Origin: Croceimicrobium sp965228705
Lineage (GTDB): Bacteria; Bacteroidota; Bacteroidia; Flavobacteriales; Schleiferiaceae
Direction: 5' to 3'
Assembly: GCF_965228705.1 (NCBI RefSeq)
Contig: NZ_OZ245832.1
Location: forward strand, 1,922,001 to 1,986,000
Length of the DNA stretch: 64,000 nt
Made by a program: the position numbers and the translations under genes
Shown here: in pieces, positions 22,321-35,800 of the stretch
Layout of the letters: the number at the start of each line of letters is the position of its first letter
Position numbering within the stretch: the stretch's first letter is position 1
Notes under the pieces: generated by a model
What the model was told of the DNA's origin: nothing
Databases searched by the model: none
Seen by the model: the letters and a program-made list of their open reading frames with translations, nothing else

Positions 22321-22436
22321 TAAGATCATTTGTATCCTAGATTAAACTCATAGAATTAAACAGAGCTTCATTTTACCTGTTTGTGCTTTTTACCTTATCA
22401 ATATTTTAAAGAACTATCTTGCGTTTTTTGCGGCTG

Positions 22437-22467
22437 CAAATGTAAACACATTTTACAAACCACCAAA
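22437..22467 (-). promoter_or_regulatory. rRNA promoter, operon copy 1
   Basis: On the minus strand TTTG (22464-22467), a 19-base spacer and TACATTTG (22437-22444) match the Bacteroidota consensus TTTG-N19-TAnnTTTG exactly. It lies about 120 bases before the 16S 5' end. The gap from here to the upstream operon terminator is under 200 bases and holds no other visible feature. Confidence 0.82.
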
Positions 22468-22654
22468 CATCTCTTGAAGATTTTTTTTGGAAATTATTTC
22501 TAATCCCCAAATGGCCAAATCAACTTGCCCTGTACTAAATACAGAGGGCTGATTATTGGCCTGATCTTCAAGCAAAATTAGAATAGAGTGTGTTAGACTT
22601 TATTCCGCTTGAAATCAGCTAGTACCGAAAACAAAAGAACTTAGAGTAGAAGGA

Positions 22655-22685
22655 TAAAAAAGCCTCTACGCTAAACGTAGAGGCT
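22655..22685 (-). terminator. Rho-independent terminator of rRNA operon copy 2
   Basis: This is the same GCCTCTACG/CGTAGAGGC hairpin as in copy 1, followed by six T residues on the minus strand. It separates the two tandem operons, so copy 1 needs its own promoter at 22437-22467. Confidence 0.92.
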
Positions 22686-22696
22686 CGTTGAAAGAT

Positions 22697-22805
22697 TGGC
22701 GACGACATACTCTCCCAGGTGTTACCCTAGTACCATCTGCGCAAGTGGGCTTAACTGCTCTGTTCGGGATGGGAAGAGGTGATCCCCACTGCCATAGTCA
22801 CCATA
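22697..22805 (-). rRNA. rrf: 5S ribosomal RNA, operon copy 2
   Basis: The sequence matches copy 1 at a constant offset of 5416 bases, including both terminal stems. Confidence 0.95.
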
Positions 22806-22860
22806 AATCGTTAATAAGATCGACACACTGAGAGTAATGAATACATGGGATCTGCATTTA

Positions 22861-25726
<2,866 letters not shown>

Positions 25727-25881
25727 AAATGTCTATTACGTAGTAATCTATCAAATAGATTACCCTCGATCTCATGTATTCACTCTCAATATGTCAAAGA
25801 ACTTGTCCGCTTTTCACGGAAACAGTTTATAATGCCAGCACCAACCGTAGTAGATACCTAACAGTTATAAACTGTTGTTGC

Positions 25882-25927
25882 GAAAACCCCGGAATTGAAC
25901 CGGATAATACCCCCATCGGGTGTTTTC
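25882..25927 (-). other. tRNA-like relic in spacer of rRNA operon copy 2
   Basis: On the minus strand GAAAAC and GTTTTC close a 46-base element containing the T-arm sequence GGTTCAATTCC with a five-pair stem. It sits where copy 1 has tRNA-Ala and its own relic. The closing stem differs from copy 1 but is still paired. Confidence 0.4.
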
Positions 25928-25934
25928 CTCTTGG

Positions 25935-26008
25935 TAGTCCCGCGCAGACTTGAACTGCGGACCTCTACATTATCAGTGTAGCGCTCTAACCAGCTGAGCT
26001 ACGGGACT
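25935..26008 (-). tRNA. tRNA-Ile (GAT), rRNA operon copy 2
   Basis: The sequence is identical to the tRNA-Ile of copy 1, with anticodon GAT and an encoded CCA (25932-25934). It is the only intact tRNA in this spacer. Confidence 0.96.
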
Positions 26009-26096
26009 GAAGGTGGATCTCTGAACGGAACTCCAGATTATATAATAAGGAAAAAGCGGTAAAATGAAACTCATATCTATGAGCTATCTAACTCTA

Positions 26097-27614
<1,518 letters not shown>

Positions 27615-27730
27615 TAAGATCATTTGTATCCTAGATTAAACTCATAGAATTAAACAGAGCTTCATTTTACCTGTTTGTGCTTTTTACCTTATCAATATTT
27701 TAAAGAACTATCTTGCGTTTTTTGCGGCTG

Positions 27731-27761
27731 CAAATGTAAACACATTTTACAAACCACCAAA
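27731..27761 (-). promoter_or_regulatory. Proximal rRNA promoter, operon copy 2
   Basis: TTTG-N19-TACATTTG on the minus strand is identical to the copy 1 promoter. Identity between the copies ends about 25 bases further upstream, in a T run that has eight T in copy 1 and seven in copy 2. Confidence 0.82.
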
Positions 27762-27891
27762 CATCTCTTGAAGATTTTTTTGGAAAAAGTTAAGGGCTTT
27801 TAAATCAGTGATTTACACCACATTTCAACCGCCTTAACCAAAATCTCAAAGAACTCATTCAATCCCGCTCATTTCAAACGAAACGGGTCGG

Positions 27892-27922
27892 CAAATATAC
27901 GGTGAGTTTTTATACTCACAAT
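27892..27922 (-). promoter_or_regulatory. Upstream promoter-like element, rRNA operon copy 2
   Basis: On the minus strand ATTG (27919-27922), a 19-base spacer and TATATTTG (27892-27899) fit the consensus with one mismatch in the -33 box. The -7 box is followed by CCGACCC, a GC-rich discriminator. It points at the 16S gene and has no counterpart in copy 1. Confidence 0.55.
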
Positions 27923-27985
27923 TACTTCTTAGTAATTTTTTTCAAGTGCCTTATGAACGTTTCCCGCTACTCTCGTAAGGGGCGG

Positions 27986-28016
27986 CAAATATACACCGAC
28001 TTCCCCGCTACGCAAG
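27986..28016 (-). promoter_or_regulatory. Distal promoter-like element, rRNA operon copy 2
   Basis: On the minus strand CTTG (28013-28016), a 19-base spacer and TATATTTG (27986-27993), followed by CCGCCCC, fit the consensus with one mismatch. It is nearly the same as the element at 27892-27922 and lies after the stop of the SDR gene. Confidence 0.55.
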
Positions 28017-28079
28017 CCTTTCCAAAGTCTTTTTGCGAATTATTTCACAAGAAGCTGAAAGCCTGCACGATAAATTCCC

Positions 28080-28754
28080 CTAGGGATTGGTGGAACTCAC
28101 CGGAATCACCTTGCCATGCAGGATTCCTGGTGCTTGTAAGGCGAAATTAAAGATGAACTTTGCCATCTCATCCGGCTCAGAAGCCGCCTCCAAATCCGGA
28201 AATGCCTGGCGAAACATCTCCGTAGCACTACTTCCTAAGGCCAATGCATTCACCGTTATGCCCTCTTCAGCTAATTCCGTAGCCAAACATTCGATCCAAA
28301 TATTCAAAGCTCCCTTAGAACTACTATATACTGATAAGCCCGGAAACTTCATGCTTCCCCCAATACCACCTATACTACTAATGGCTAAAATCTGGCTTCC
28401 CCTCTTTAATAATGGCAATAGTGCTTGAGTGAGAAAATAGGGAGCCATAACATTCGTATGATATAAAGTTTGCATATCCTCTGGCAACATCTCCCGAAAG
28501 GGCTTATTTACGAAGGCCGCCGCATTGTGTATTAATAAATCTAAATGCTCAGTCTTTTCCTTAATATGGGCTGCCGCCTGATCCCAATCATTAATATCAG
28601 TACAAATAGTTTCAACATTATCTATTTCCTTAGCCAGAGCTTCTAAGGCCTCTGCTGATCGGGCTACTGCCAGTACTTGATGACCGGCCTTTGAAAACTG
28701 CTTGGCCAACTCCTTTCCTATTCCGCGGCTGGCTCCTGTAATTAGTACTTTCAT
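28080..28754 (-). CDS. Short-chain dehydrogenase/reductase (SDR)
   Basis: This cytoplasmic NAD(P)-dependent oxidoreductase has unknown substrate. The 224-residue protein shows the classical SDR plan: cofactor motif TGASRGIGKE (about residues 6-15) with an Arg that often favours NADPH, NAAAF in place of NAG (about 86-90), catalytic Ser in ISSIGG, and YSSSK as the YxxxK catalytic pair (about 146-150). It is slightly shorter than the usual ~250 residues. It lies between the terminator of the pdh operon and the rRNA promoters, all on the same strand, and appears to be a stand-alone gene. Confidence 0.88.
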   Translation of the reverse strand: MKVLITGASRGIGKELAKQFSKAGHQVLAVARSAEALEALAKEIDNVETICTDINDWDQAAAHIKEKTEHLDLLIHNAAAFVNKPFREMLPEDMQTLYHTNVMAPYFLTQALLPLLKRGSQILAISSIGGIGGSMKFPGLSVYSSSKGALNIWIECLATELAEEGITVNALALGSSATEMFRQAFPDLEAASEPDEMAKFIFNFALQAPGILHGKVIPVSSTNP

Positions 28755-28771
28755 CTTATATAGCTATATAC

Positions 28772-28802
28772 AAAAATGCCCCGGCGTAAACCAGGGCATT
28801 TC
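28772..28802 (-). terminator. Rho-independent terminator after the pdhC gene
   Basis: On the minus strand AAATGCCC and GGGCATTT pair around a 12-base loop and are followed by TTTTTG. It lies 17 bases after the E2 stop and closes the porU-to-pdhC operon. Confidence 0.85.
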
Positions 28803-28818
28803 CATTTGTGTATTTCGA

Positions 28819-30063
28819 TTAGAGCAACATATTTAATGGGCTCTCCAATATTCCTTTAAAGGTTTGCAAGAAGGCAGCACCTGAGGCGCCATCAACCACA
28901 CGGTGATCACAGCTTAAGGTTACCTTCATTACATTACCGGGAACTACCTCGCCGTTTTTAACCACGGGCACCTGCTTAATTCCGCCTACGGCTAAAATAC
29001 AAGCATCCGGGCTATTAATAATTGCGGTAAATTCCTCGATGCCGAACATCCCCAGGTTTGAAATGGTAAAGGTGTTTCCTTCCCATTCCTGAGGCTGCAA
29101 TTTCTTATCGCGGGCTTTCCCGGCAAATTCTTTCGCTTCCTTATTTATAGTAGCTAAGCCTTTTTGGTCGGCATGGCGAATTACCGGCACCAGTAATCCC
29201 TCATCTACAGCTACTGCCATTCCAATATTAATGTCGTGATTGCGACGAATCACATCACCATCCCAACTAGAATTAATTACCGGATGTTGTTTAAGGGCCA
29301 CTGCTGCTGCTTTGATCACAAAATCATTAAAACTGATCTTGGTTTCCGCCACTGCATTAATGCTCTTGCGTGCTTCGATCGCCTGGTCCATATCAATATC
29401 TAAGGTGAGATAGAAATGTGGAGCCGAGAATTTCGATTCACTTAAACGACGCGCAATGGTTTTACGCATTTGGGAAACGGGTAATTCATCGTAAGCCATT
29501 CCCGCAGGAGCAGCGCCAGCAGAACCCATATTAACCTGAGGTGCCGCAGCTGGAACCGATGAAGGAGCTTTGAAATTGTCGATATCACGCTTAACGATAC
29601 GACCGCCTTCGCCGCTGCCTTTTACTTGATTTATATCAATGCCTTTATCTTCTGCCAGCTTCTTCGCTAGTGGAGATGCCTTTAAGCGATCACCATTGGC
29701 AGCAGGAGCTTCCGATTTTTCTTCTGCTGCAGAAGCAGAGGGCACTTCTTCGGGGGCACTTTCTTTTTCTTCTTTAGGAGCTGGGGCTGATCCGCCACCA
29801 TTTAATAAAGCTGAAATATCTTCACCCTCTTCTCCTAATATGGCCAGGATAGAATCTACCGGAGCAGTGTTTCCTTCCTCTACACCAATATGTAATAATA
29901 CGCCTTCCTGAAAAGCCTCAAATTCCATGGTGGCTTTATCAGTTTCGATTTCCGCTAAAAGATCTCCTTCTTCTACCTTATCTCCGATCTGCTTGTGCCA
30001 CTTGGCCACGGTACCTTCTTCCATGGTATCGCTCAAGCGGGGCATGTTTACTACTTCTGCCAT
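28819..30063 (-). CDS. pdhC: Pyruvate dehydrogenase E2, dihydrolipoamide acetyltransferase
   Basis: E2 is the core of the pyruvate dehydrogenase complex; it transfers acetyl groups from lipoate to CoA. At 414 residues it has a single lipoyl domain with the lipoylated lysine in EIETDKATMEFE (Lys near 43), an A/P/E-rich linker, the peripheral-subunit-binding domain (KASPLAKKLAEDKGIDINQVKG, about 128-150) and a catalytic domain ending in SCDHRVVDGASGA with the active-site His. Some relatives have two lipoyl domains. The gene follows pdhA by 11 bases. A branched-chain or 2-oxoglutarate E2 is less likely given the adjacent E1 alpha. Confidence 0.9.
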   Translation of the reverse strand: MAEVVNMPRLSDTMEEGTVAKWHKQIGDKVEEGDLLAEIETDKATMEFEAFQEGVLLHIGVEEGNTAPVDSILAILGEEGEDISALLNGGGSAPAPKEEKESAPEEVPSASAAEEKSEAPAANGDRLKASPLAKKLAEDKGIDINQVKGSGEGGRIVKRDIDNFKAPSSVPAAAPQVNMGSAGAAPAGMAYDELPVSQMRKTIARRLSESKFSAPHFYLTLDIDMDQAIEARKSINAVAETKISFNDFVIKAAAVALKQHPVINSSWDGDVIRRNHDINIGMAVAVDEGLLVPVIRHADQKGLATINKEAKEFAGKARDKKLQPQEWEGNTFTISNLGMFGIEEFTAIINSPDACILAVGGIKQVPVVKNGEVVPGNVMKVTLSCDHRVVDGASGAAFLQTFKGILESPLNMLL

Positions 30064-30074
30064 GCTATAATCTC

Positions 30075-31073
30075 TTAATGGGTTTTAATAAATGGATAGT
30101 CTTCCTGGATGTATACATTCTTATACAGATTGGAAGCATCCGGGAATGGAGACTCATCCGCAAATTGTACACATTCATTCACCAAGTCCTTAACGCGAGC
30201 TTCAATCTCCTTAAGTTCGGCTTCGGTAGCGTACTTTTTATCTTGAATTACTTTATGCACGATTCCGATTGGATCGCGTTTTTGGTACTCGGCAACTTCT
30301 TCCTTGGTACGGTAATGCTGTGCATCCGACATGGAGTGTCCTTTATAACGGTAAGTACGCACTTCGAGGAAGCTAGGACCTTTGCCACTACGAGCTCTAT
30401 CAACTGCAGTTTGCATTGCTTGATAAACCGTTACCGGATCCATTCCGTCTACCGGTTCGCAAGGCATATCATAGCCCAATCCCAATTTATAAATATCAGT
30501 ATGGTTGGCCGTACGCTCTACCGAGGTACCCATGGCATAACCATTATTCTCTACCACAAATACTACCGGAAGATTCCACAGCATAGCCAGGTTCATCGTT
30601 TCATGGAAACTACCCTGACGTACTGCGCCATCACCCATATAACAAAGGGTAACCGCTCCAGTCTCTAAATACTTATCGGCAAAAGCCAAACCAGCTCCCA
30701 AAGGAATTTGACCTCCTACAATACCGTGACCACCAAAGAAATTATGCTCCTTGGAGAACATGTGCATGGACCCTCCATTTCCTTGAGAGGTACCTCCGGT
30801 TTTACCGCATAGCTCGGCCATAATTTTCCGGGGATCTACTCCCAGTGCGATTGGCTGAACGTGGTTACGGTAAGCCGTGATCATACGATCATTTTCATCC
30901 ATGGCGAATACCGAACCGGCAAGCACGGCTTCCTGACCATTGTACAGGTGGAGGAATCCACGAATCTTCTGCTGAATGTAGAGGGCAGCTGCCTTATCTT
31001 CAAACTTGCGCCAGAACAGCATATCTTCATACCATTGTAGATATACCTTCTTGGTGATCTTCTTTTTAGGCAT
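30075..31073 (-). CDS. pdhA: Pyruvate dehydrogenase E1 component subunit alpha
   Basis: The alpha subunit of the thiamine-diphosphate-dependent E1 decarboxylates pyruvate and acetylates E2 lipoate. The 332-residue protein has the TPP-binding motif GDGAVRQGSFHETMNLAMLWNLPVVFVVENN (about 155-185), the AYRNH segment, GGSMHMFS and the phosphorylation-loop-like RYKGHSMSDAQHYRTKEE. The beta subunit is not adjacent and must be encoded elsewhere. It sits between cdd and pdhC in the leftward operon. Confidence 0.94.
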   Translation of the reverse strand: MPKKKITKKVYLQWYEDMLFWRKFEDKAAALYIQQKIRGFLHLYNGQEAVLAGSVFAMDENDRMITAYRNHVQPIALGVDPRKIMAELCGKTGGTSQGNGGSMHMFSKEHNFFGGHGIVGGQIPLGAGLAFADKYLETGAVTLCYMGDGAVRQGSFHETMNLAMLWNLPVVFVVENNGYAMGTSVERTANHTDIYKLGLGYDMPCEPVDGMDPVTVYQAMQTAVDRARSGKGPSFLEVRTYRYKGHSMSDAQHYRTKEEVAEYQKRDPIGIVHKVIQDKKYATEAELKEIEARVKDLVNECVQFADESPFPDASNLYKNVYIQEDYPFIKTH

Positions 31074-31124
31074 TGTTCTATTTGATTGAGAACGGCAAAT
31101 TTATACAAAAAGCCTGCAAGGACA

Positions 31125-31613
31125 CTATTCAGGAAGATGACTTTCGTTAAAGCTGAAAGGCATTAGATGTCGAGTACTTTCTGCCCTGAAAACCAGCTCT
31201 TCAGCCGGATAAATCAGAAAGAGTTCAAGGCCGCTCTGCTGTTTATATTCATACTCTGCCATTACTTGGAGGCATCCACCGCAAGGAAATGGCAGATTAG
31301 TTGACGTATCAGGTACACAAACTGCCAGTGCTTCAAAGGTCATATTCGGAAATTGTACCCCTGCGGCAAATAATGCTACCCTTTCGGCACAAAGTCCACT
31401 AGGATAGGCCGCATTTTCTTGATTAGCACCCTGAATAATAGTTTGATTCGCCAAACGAACGGCCGCTCCAACTTGAAACTTACTGTAAGGGGAATGACTT
31501 CGATTGCGCGCTTCCAATGCTTGTTGCACCAGCTCCCATTCAGATGCATTTAACTCTGAATAGGATTGAGCCTTAAGCTCGCAATGAAATTCTAATTTCT
31601 TGATTTTCTTCAA
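31125..31613 (-). CDS. cdd: Cytidine deaminase
   Basis: This enzyme hydrolyses cytidine or deoxycytidine to uridine or deoxyuridine in pyrimidine salvage. The 162-residue product has the zinc and proton-shuttle motif CAERVALF (about 76-83) and PCGGCLQVMAEY (about 110-121), giving three cysteine ligands and one catalytic Glu as in small tetrameric enzymes. It is a little longer than the ~130-residue Bacillus type because of an N-terminal extension. It lies four bases after porV and 51 bases before pdhA, an order I recall from flavobacterial por loci. Confidence 0.93.
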   Translation of the reverse strand: MKKIKKLEFHCELKAQSYSELNASEWELVQQALEARNRSHSPYSKFQVGAAVRLANQTIIQGANQENAAYPSGLCAERVALFAAGVQFPNMTFEALAVCVPDTSTNLPFPCGGCLQVMAEYEYKQQSGLELFLIYPAEELVFRAESTRHLMPFSFNESHLPE

Positions 31614-31617
31614 TGAA

Positions 31618-32802
31618 TTACTCTGCTTGTTCGAAATTGAATAACAGGGTAAAGCGCAAAGTGTTTTCGAGTGGACTACGAACTACAGCTGAAGCTGGAA
31701 TTAAATAGGCGAAATCCAGACCAAATACATTGTATTGTATACCCAATCCGATGGTGTAATACTGACGCCCCCCTTTATTGGGATCCTCATACTGGTATCC
31801 CCCTCTAAAGGCAAACTTATCATCGTACCAATACTCGGCCCCGATATTAATGTTGATTTCCTCCAATTCTTCACTGGTTCCACCTGGCGCATCATTAAAG
31901 GATTGGAATACTCCGGCAAATGCCGATACATTATCGTCTACCCCCGCAATTATAGTTTCTCCATCATCACCATAAACCGGTGGGGTTGGTACCAGTAATT
32001 TATTCAAATCCACATATACCGAAAAACGGTTGTAGCGATCAATATCCAAATGATAACCACCCCCTAAACGCAGGTTAGCCGGAATAAAATCGGCACTCGA
32101 CTGTGAAGTACCATAACTGATCTTACCGCCAACATTGGAAATATTTAATCCCCCGCTAAAACTTTGGTACTGGCCATTACCCATTGATTTACGATCAGAC
32201 TGATAGTAGAATCCTAAATCCGCCGCTAAAGAAGAACCCGGGGTTGTTTCGATACCGGCCGTTTGCAATCCATTGGTTAAATCACTGTAGATAAAACGCA
32301 GACCCACACCCATACTGAAGTTATTACTCAGCTTCAAACCGTAACCCGCATTTAAGGTCATCTCATAAGGTTGACCTGTTCCCTGGGGTTGATTGTCCTG
32401 ATCGCGGAAATTAATTTCCCCTAGAGAAAAATAACGCATGGCAATTGCCAAACCCTGCTTGTCGTCAAACTTGGTTGCATAAGACACATGAGCCAAATTA
32501 ATATCATTCACCAAACGGTTTAACCAAGGAGTATAGCTTAAAGAAAGAGAATTTGTACCATCCTCTAAAAAAGCTAGTTTACCGGTATTCCAATACACTG
32601 AATTTGCATCAGGAGCAGTAGCGGCTCCCACATCTCCCATCCCCCCTGCGCGGGCATCCGGTGAAACAGCAATAATGGGAACAGCAACGGATATGGTGCG
32701 GAGTTCGGCGAAATAATCACCATCTCCTTTTAGATTTCCAAATTGGGCATGTAAGCCAAAAGCGCTGAAAATAAATAGGCTAAGAGCAAAAAATTGCTTC
32801 AT
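31618..32802 (-). CDS. porV: Type IX secretion outer-membrane protein PorV (LptO)
   Basis: PorV is an outer-membrane beta-barrel of the FadL superfamily that carries cargo from the translocon to the PorU sortase. The 394-residue protein has a signal peptide ending near HAQ and the family hallmark ISVAVPIIAVSPDARAGGMG (about 37-56), then DVGAATAPDANSVYWN and alternating barrel strands ending in LRFTLLFNFEQAE. It follows porU by 49 bases and precedes cdd by four, so it lies in one operon with its functional partner. Confidence 0.95.
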   Translation of the reverse strand: MKQFFALSLFIFSAFGLHAQFGNLKGDGDYFAELRTISVAVPIIAVSPDARAGGMGDVGAATAPDANSVYWNTGKLAFLEDGTNSLSLSYTPWLNRLVNDINLAHVSYATKFDDKQGLAIAMRYFSLGEINFRDQDNQPQGTGQPYEMTLNAGYGLKLSNNFSMGVGLRFIYSDLTNGLQTAGIETTPGSSLAADLGFYYQSDRKSMGNGQYQSFSGGLNISNVGGKISYGTSQSSADFIPANLRLGGGYHLDIDRYNRFSVYVDLNKLLVPTPPVYGDDGETIIAGVDDNVSAFAGVFQSFNDAPGGTSEELEEININIGAEYWYDDKFAFRGGYQYEDPNKGGRQYYTIGLGIQYNVFGLDFAYLIPASAVVRSPLENTLRFTLLFNFEQAE

Positions 32803-32851
32803 CTTTTCTTTTTAGAAGGGGCAAAAATAAGTTTTCTATACAAACGCGGGG

Positions 32852-35800
32852 TTAACGTAACACTACCAATTTTTCGTATACATCCGCAGAACTATTATCG
32901 CTAAGGGAACGAACTTTAATGCGATAAACGTATACCCCCTTTCCGATTTTATCGCCATAATCATCTAAGCCATTCCAACTGATACCCGTAACACGATTTC
33001 CAGCGCTCAATACTTCCTGATTAATGGTCTTCACCAATTTACCGGAAACGGTAAAAATTTGCACTTGTACCTCCAGAGGCTGGTTAGCGCGATTGTGCTC
33101 AAACTGAAACTCAGTATAGGTGGTAAAGGGATTGGGATAATTCAACACTCTTTCCAGAGCTAAATCTGCAGATTCGGCTACTACAAATTCGGTCGTCGCT
33201 TCTGAGGGATTATTGTAAATATCAAAGGCCCTTAAATCCAATTGATAGGAACCCGGCTCTAAATCAAAAAGCTGGTAGCGCAAGGATCCGGACTTATACG
33301 AATTAAGATCGGCCTCATAATATTCATTCAGAATATAAGGTTGATCGCTGGCTTTATTTAAGACCGCTCGTAAATCCTGCCCAATTCCATTGCCCACTGT
33401 ATTAATACCGCTAGAGTCGCGCAGTTCAGCATAGATATAAGGATCCGATCCAGTTATACCACCACGAACAAAACTGGCATCATTCATAAAGAGTTGTATC
33501 TCCGGTCCCTCCTCATCGGCTGGAGCATTTTCATTAAAGCCTCCAACCAAAATAGAATCATAAGCACCGGCAGCATCGCGATCATTTACAGCATCATAAG
33601 CATACATGCTCACCTTACCGAAACCAAATTGATAATTAATCCCCAAGGGAGCCCGGAACTGAACAGACCATAGTCCCTCACTCACTTCTACCTTACCTCG
33701 GTAAATTAAACTGTTGCGCTCCTGGAAATTCACCGGACTACCTACCCCATCATTAACCAGAGTTTGACGTTGGGTTTCCTTATCAAATACGCTGATGTTC
33801 AAAATACCATTGAAGTCGTTCATCAGCTGACCATTTAAGTCTACCACCTGCCCATCCAGTTCTACTAAAGAAAGGGCCTTAATTGTATCCTGGGCCAAGG
33901 CAATATCTACCGTATTAAAATCGGTAAGTTCTACTCCATACTCAGGAATTGCCAGACGTAAGGCCGGATCACCGACCAATGAAAACTTGGTTTTAGTATT
34001 CCGACTGCGTACGAAATCGTCATTTTTAGCGGCCCGAATAATTTGCCCTAAGGTTTGAGGTACGCCATTAGGTCGCGCTAATATGGTATCAAAAATAGCT
34101 TCATTCAAATCCACGGCTCCTTGCACCCCTACCACTCGAGTGGTAGAAAGTAAGGCGACGGCGCCCCCTCGCGGATTTAATAATAATTGCTCACCCGCTG
34201 AAACCCGCTTGGGATCATCGTAGCGTGTAAACTCACAAGTGATGGTAATAAAGAGTGGTAAGGCATCGTAATTGGTCCAGCCATTTACATCTGAGAGTTG
34301 TAAAAGTTTTTCGGAGGCCAAACCGATTTCACCACCATGACCGATATAGTTTACCAATAAGCAACCTCTTTGTACGGCCCGGAACATATCGCGCTGAGCC
34401 TCGGGATAGGACTGACTTCCCGTGCTGGTTTGCTGTTGATAGGCATCCTGGTAAATCTTCTGCACATTAAAGGCATTGGATGCACGCTTGGTAAGATTGT
34501 AGAGGTTTTCGGATCGAGGAACAAAATAAGTGCGCTCCCAACCTAAATCCACATCATCACTCATCAATAAAACGCGGCTTCTCCATTCGCCAAAGCGACC
34601 TCTGCCCTCAACATAATTTTTCACTTTGTTAACATAGCTGCGCGCTTCGGTAGCGGTACTTACGGTAATACGCCCAATCCCCAAATCCATGATAGCCCCC
34701 TGAAAATTGGTCGCCTCACCCGGATCCATATAAGCAAAGAAATCATCCGTAATGCTGGACAAGCCTAATGAATAGCTGTAGCTCGATTCCCAGGTGGGCA
34801 CGAAATTGTTGTTGCCGGTAATCCGATCCTTATAATCATAGGAAGCATCGCCAAAAAGTAAAACATATTTAAACTGATCATTTTGAGAACGATCATAAAG
34901 ATCTTTAATGAAATCGCGTACGGCGGTAAGATCTTGTCCTCCGGATCCGTATTCATTATAAATCTGTTCGGTACTAACCACTGTGGTTGCCACATTATCC
35001 GAAGCATTGTGGAAATCGGCTAGCTCTTGGGCTGATTCGAGAAAATTAGGATGACTGATAATGACCATTTCCGGAACCGTCATTGCATGCAAATCCTGAT
35101 TCTCAATTAAGCCAATATAGGCCGGAGTATCAAAATTAGAGCCTGTAAAAGCTACGTATTCCTTGAGTTCGCTCAGATCAGCATTAAATTCATAAATCCC
35201 ACTGCCATTAAATGCCCCGGGTACAAATTGATGCTCGCCAAGTCGATTAATCTGCCAAACCACAATATCATTGGGAGCATTTACAATTCGAAAGGTTCCC
35301 ACGGCTCCGGCAGCTACACTGCGACTGTCTCGAAATTGAATCATATTGCCCGCTCCATTAAAATTAAGGTCACGGCGAACGTTCAATTCTATCTTATCTA
35401 ACCAAGCTACTCCGGTTGGATTGGCCGAATTATCATAAGTCAGATTAAGCGTAAGATTGGAGGCCTGAGCCATAAAAGTGCCCCTTTGATCTGCTCTTTG
35501 TACAAAAGCCGGATAATCGCCAGTGGTTTCATAAGCACTAATCCCATTGCTCATTACCGTCTGATTTGCATAGCGGGTATTAAGTGAAGTACCTGTAGTA
35601 GAAACTCGACCTACGGCATCTACCCGAATTTTCACTGGATCAGCCAGCACCAAATTGGGAAAGGAAAAATTGTAATTATAACTGAGGGTAAATTCAAAGA
35701 TATCACCATACCAGGCTCTACCGGTACCTACTAAATTCACAAGATCCTCTTCTACCGCATCAAAATCGTCAAAACTGCTAATCACCTGCTGTGGATTGGC

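Noticed and set aside
27902..28150. 82-codon plus-strand frame between the rRNA promoters and the SDR gene
   Set aside because: It overlaps two minus-strand promoter-like elements and the 3' end of the SDR gene, and has no recognisable features.
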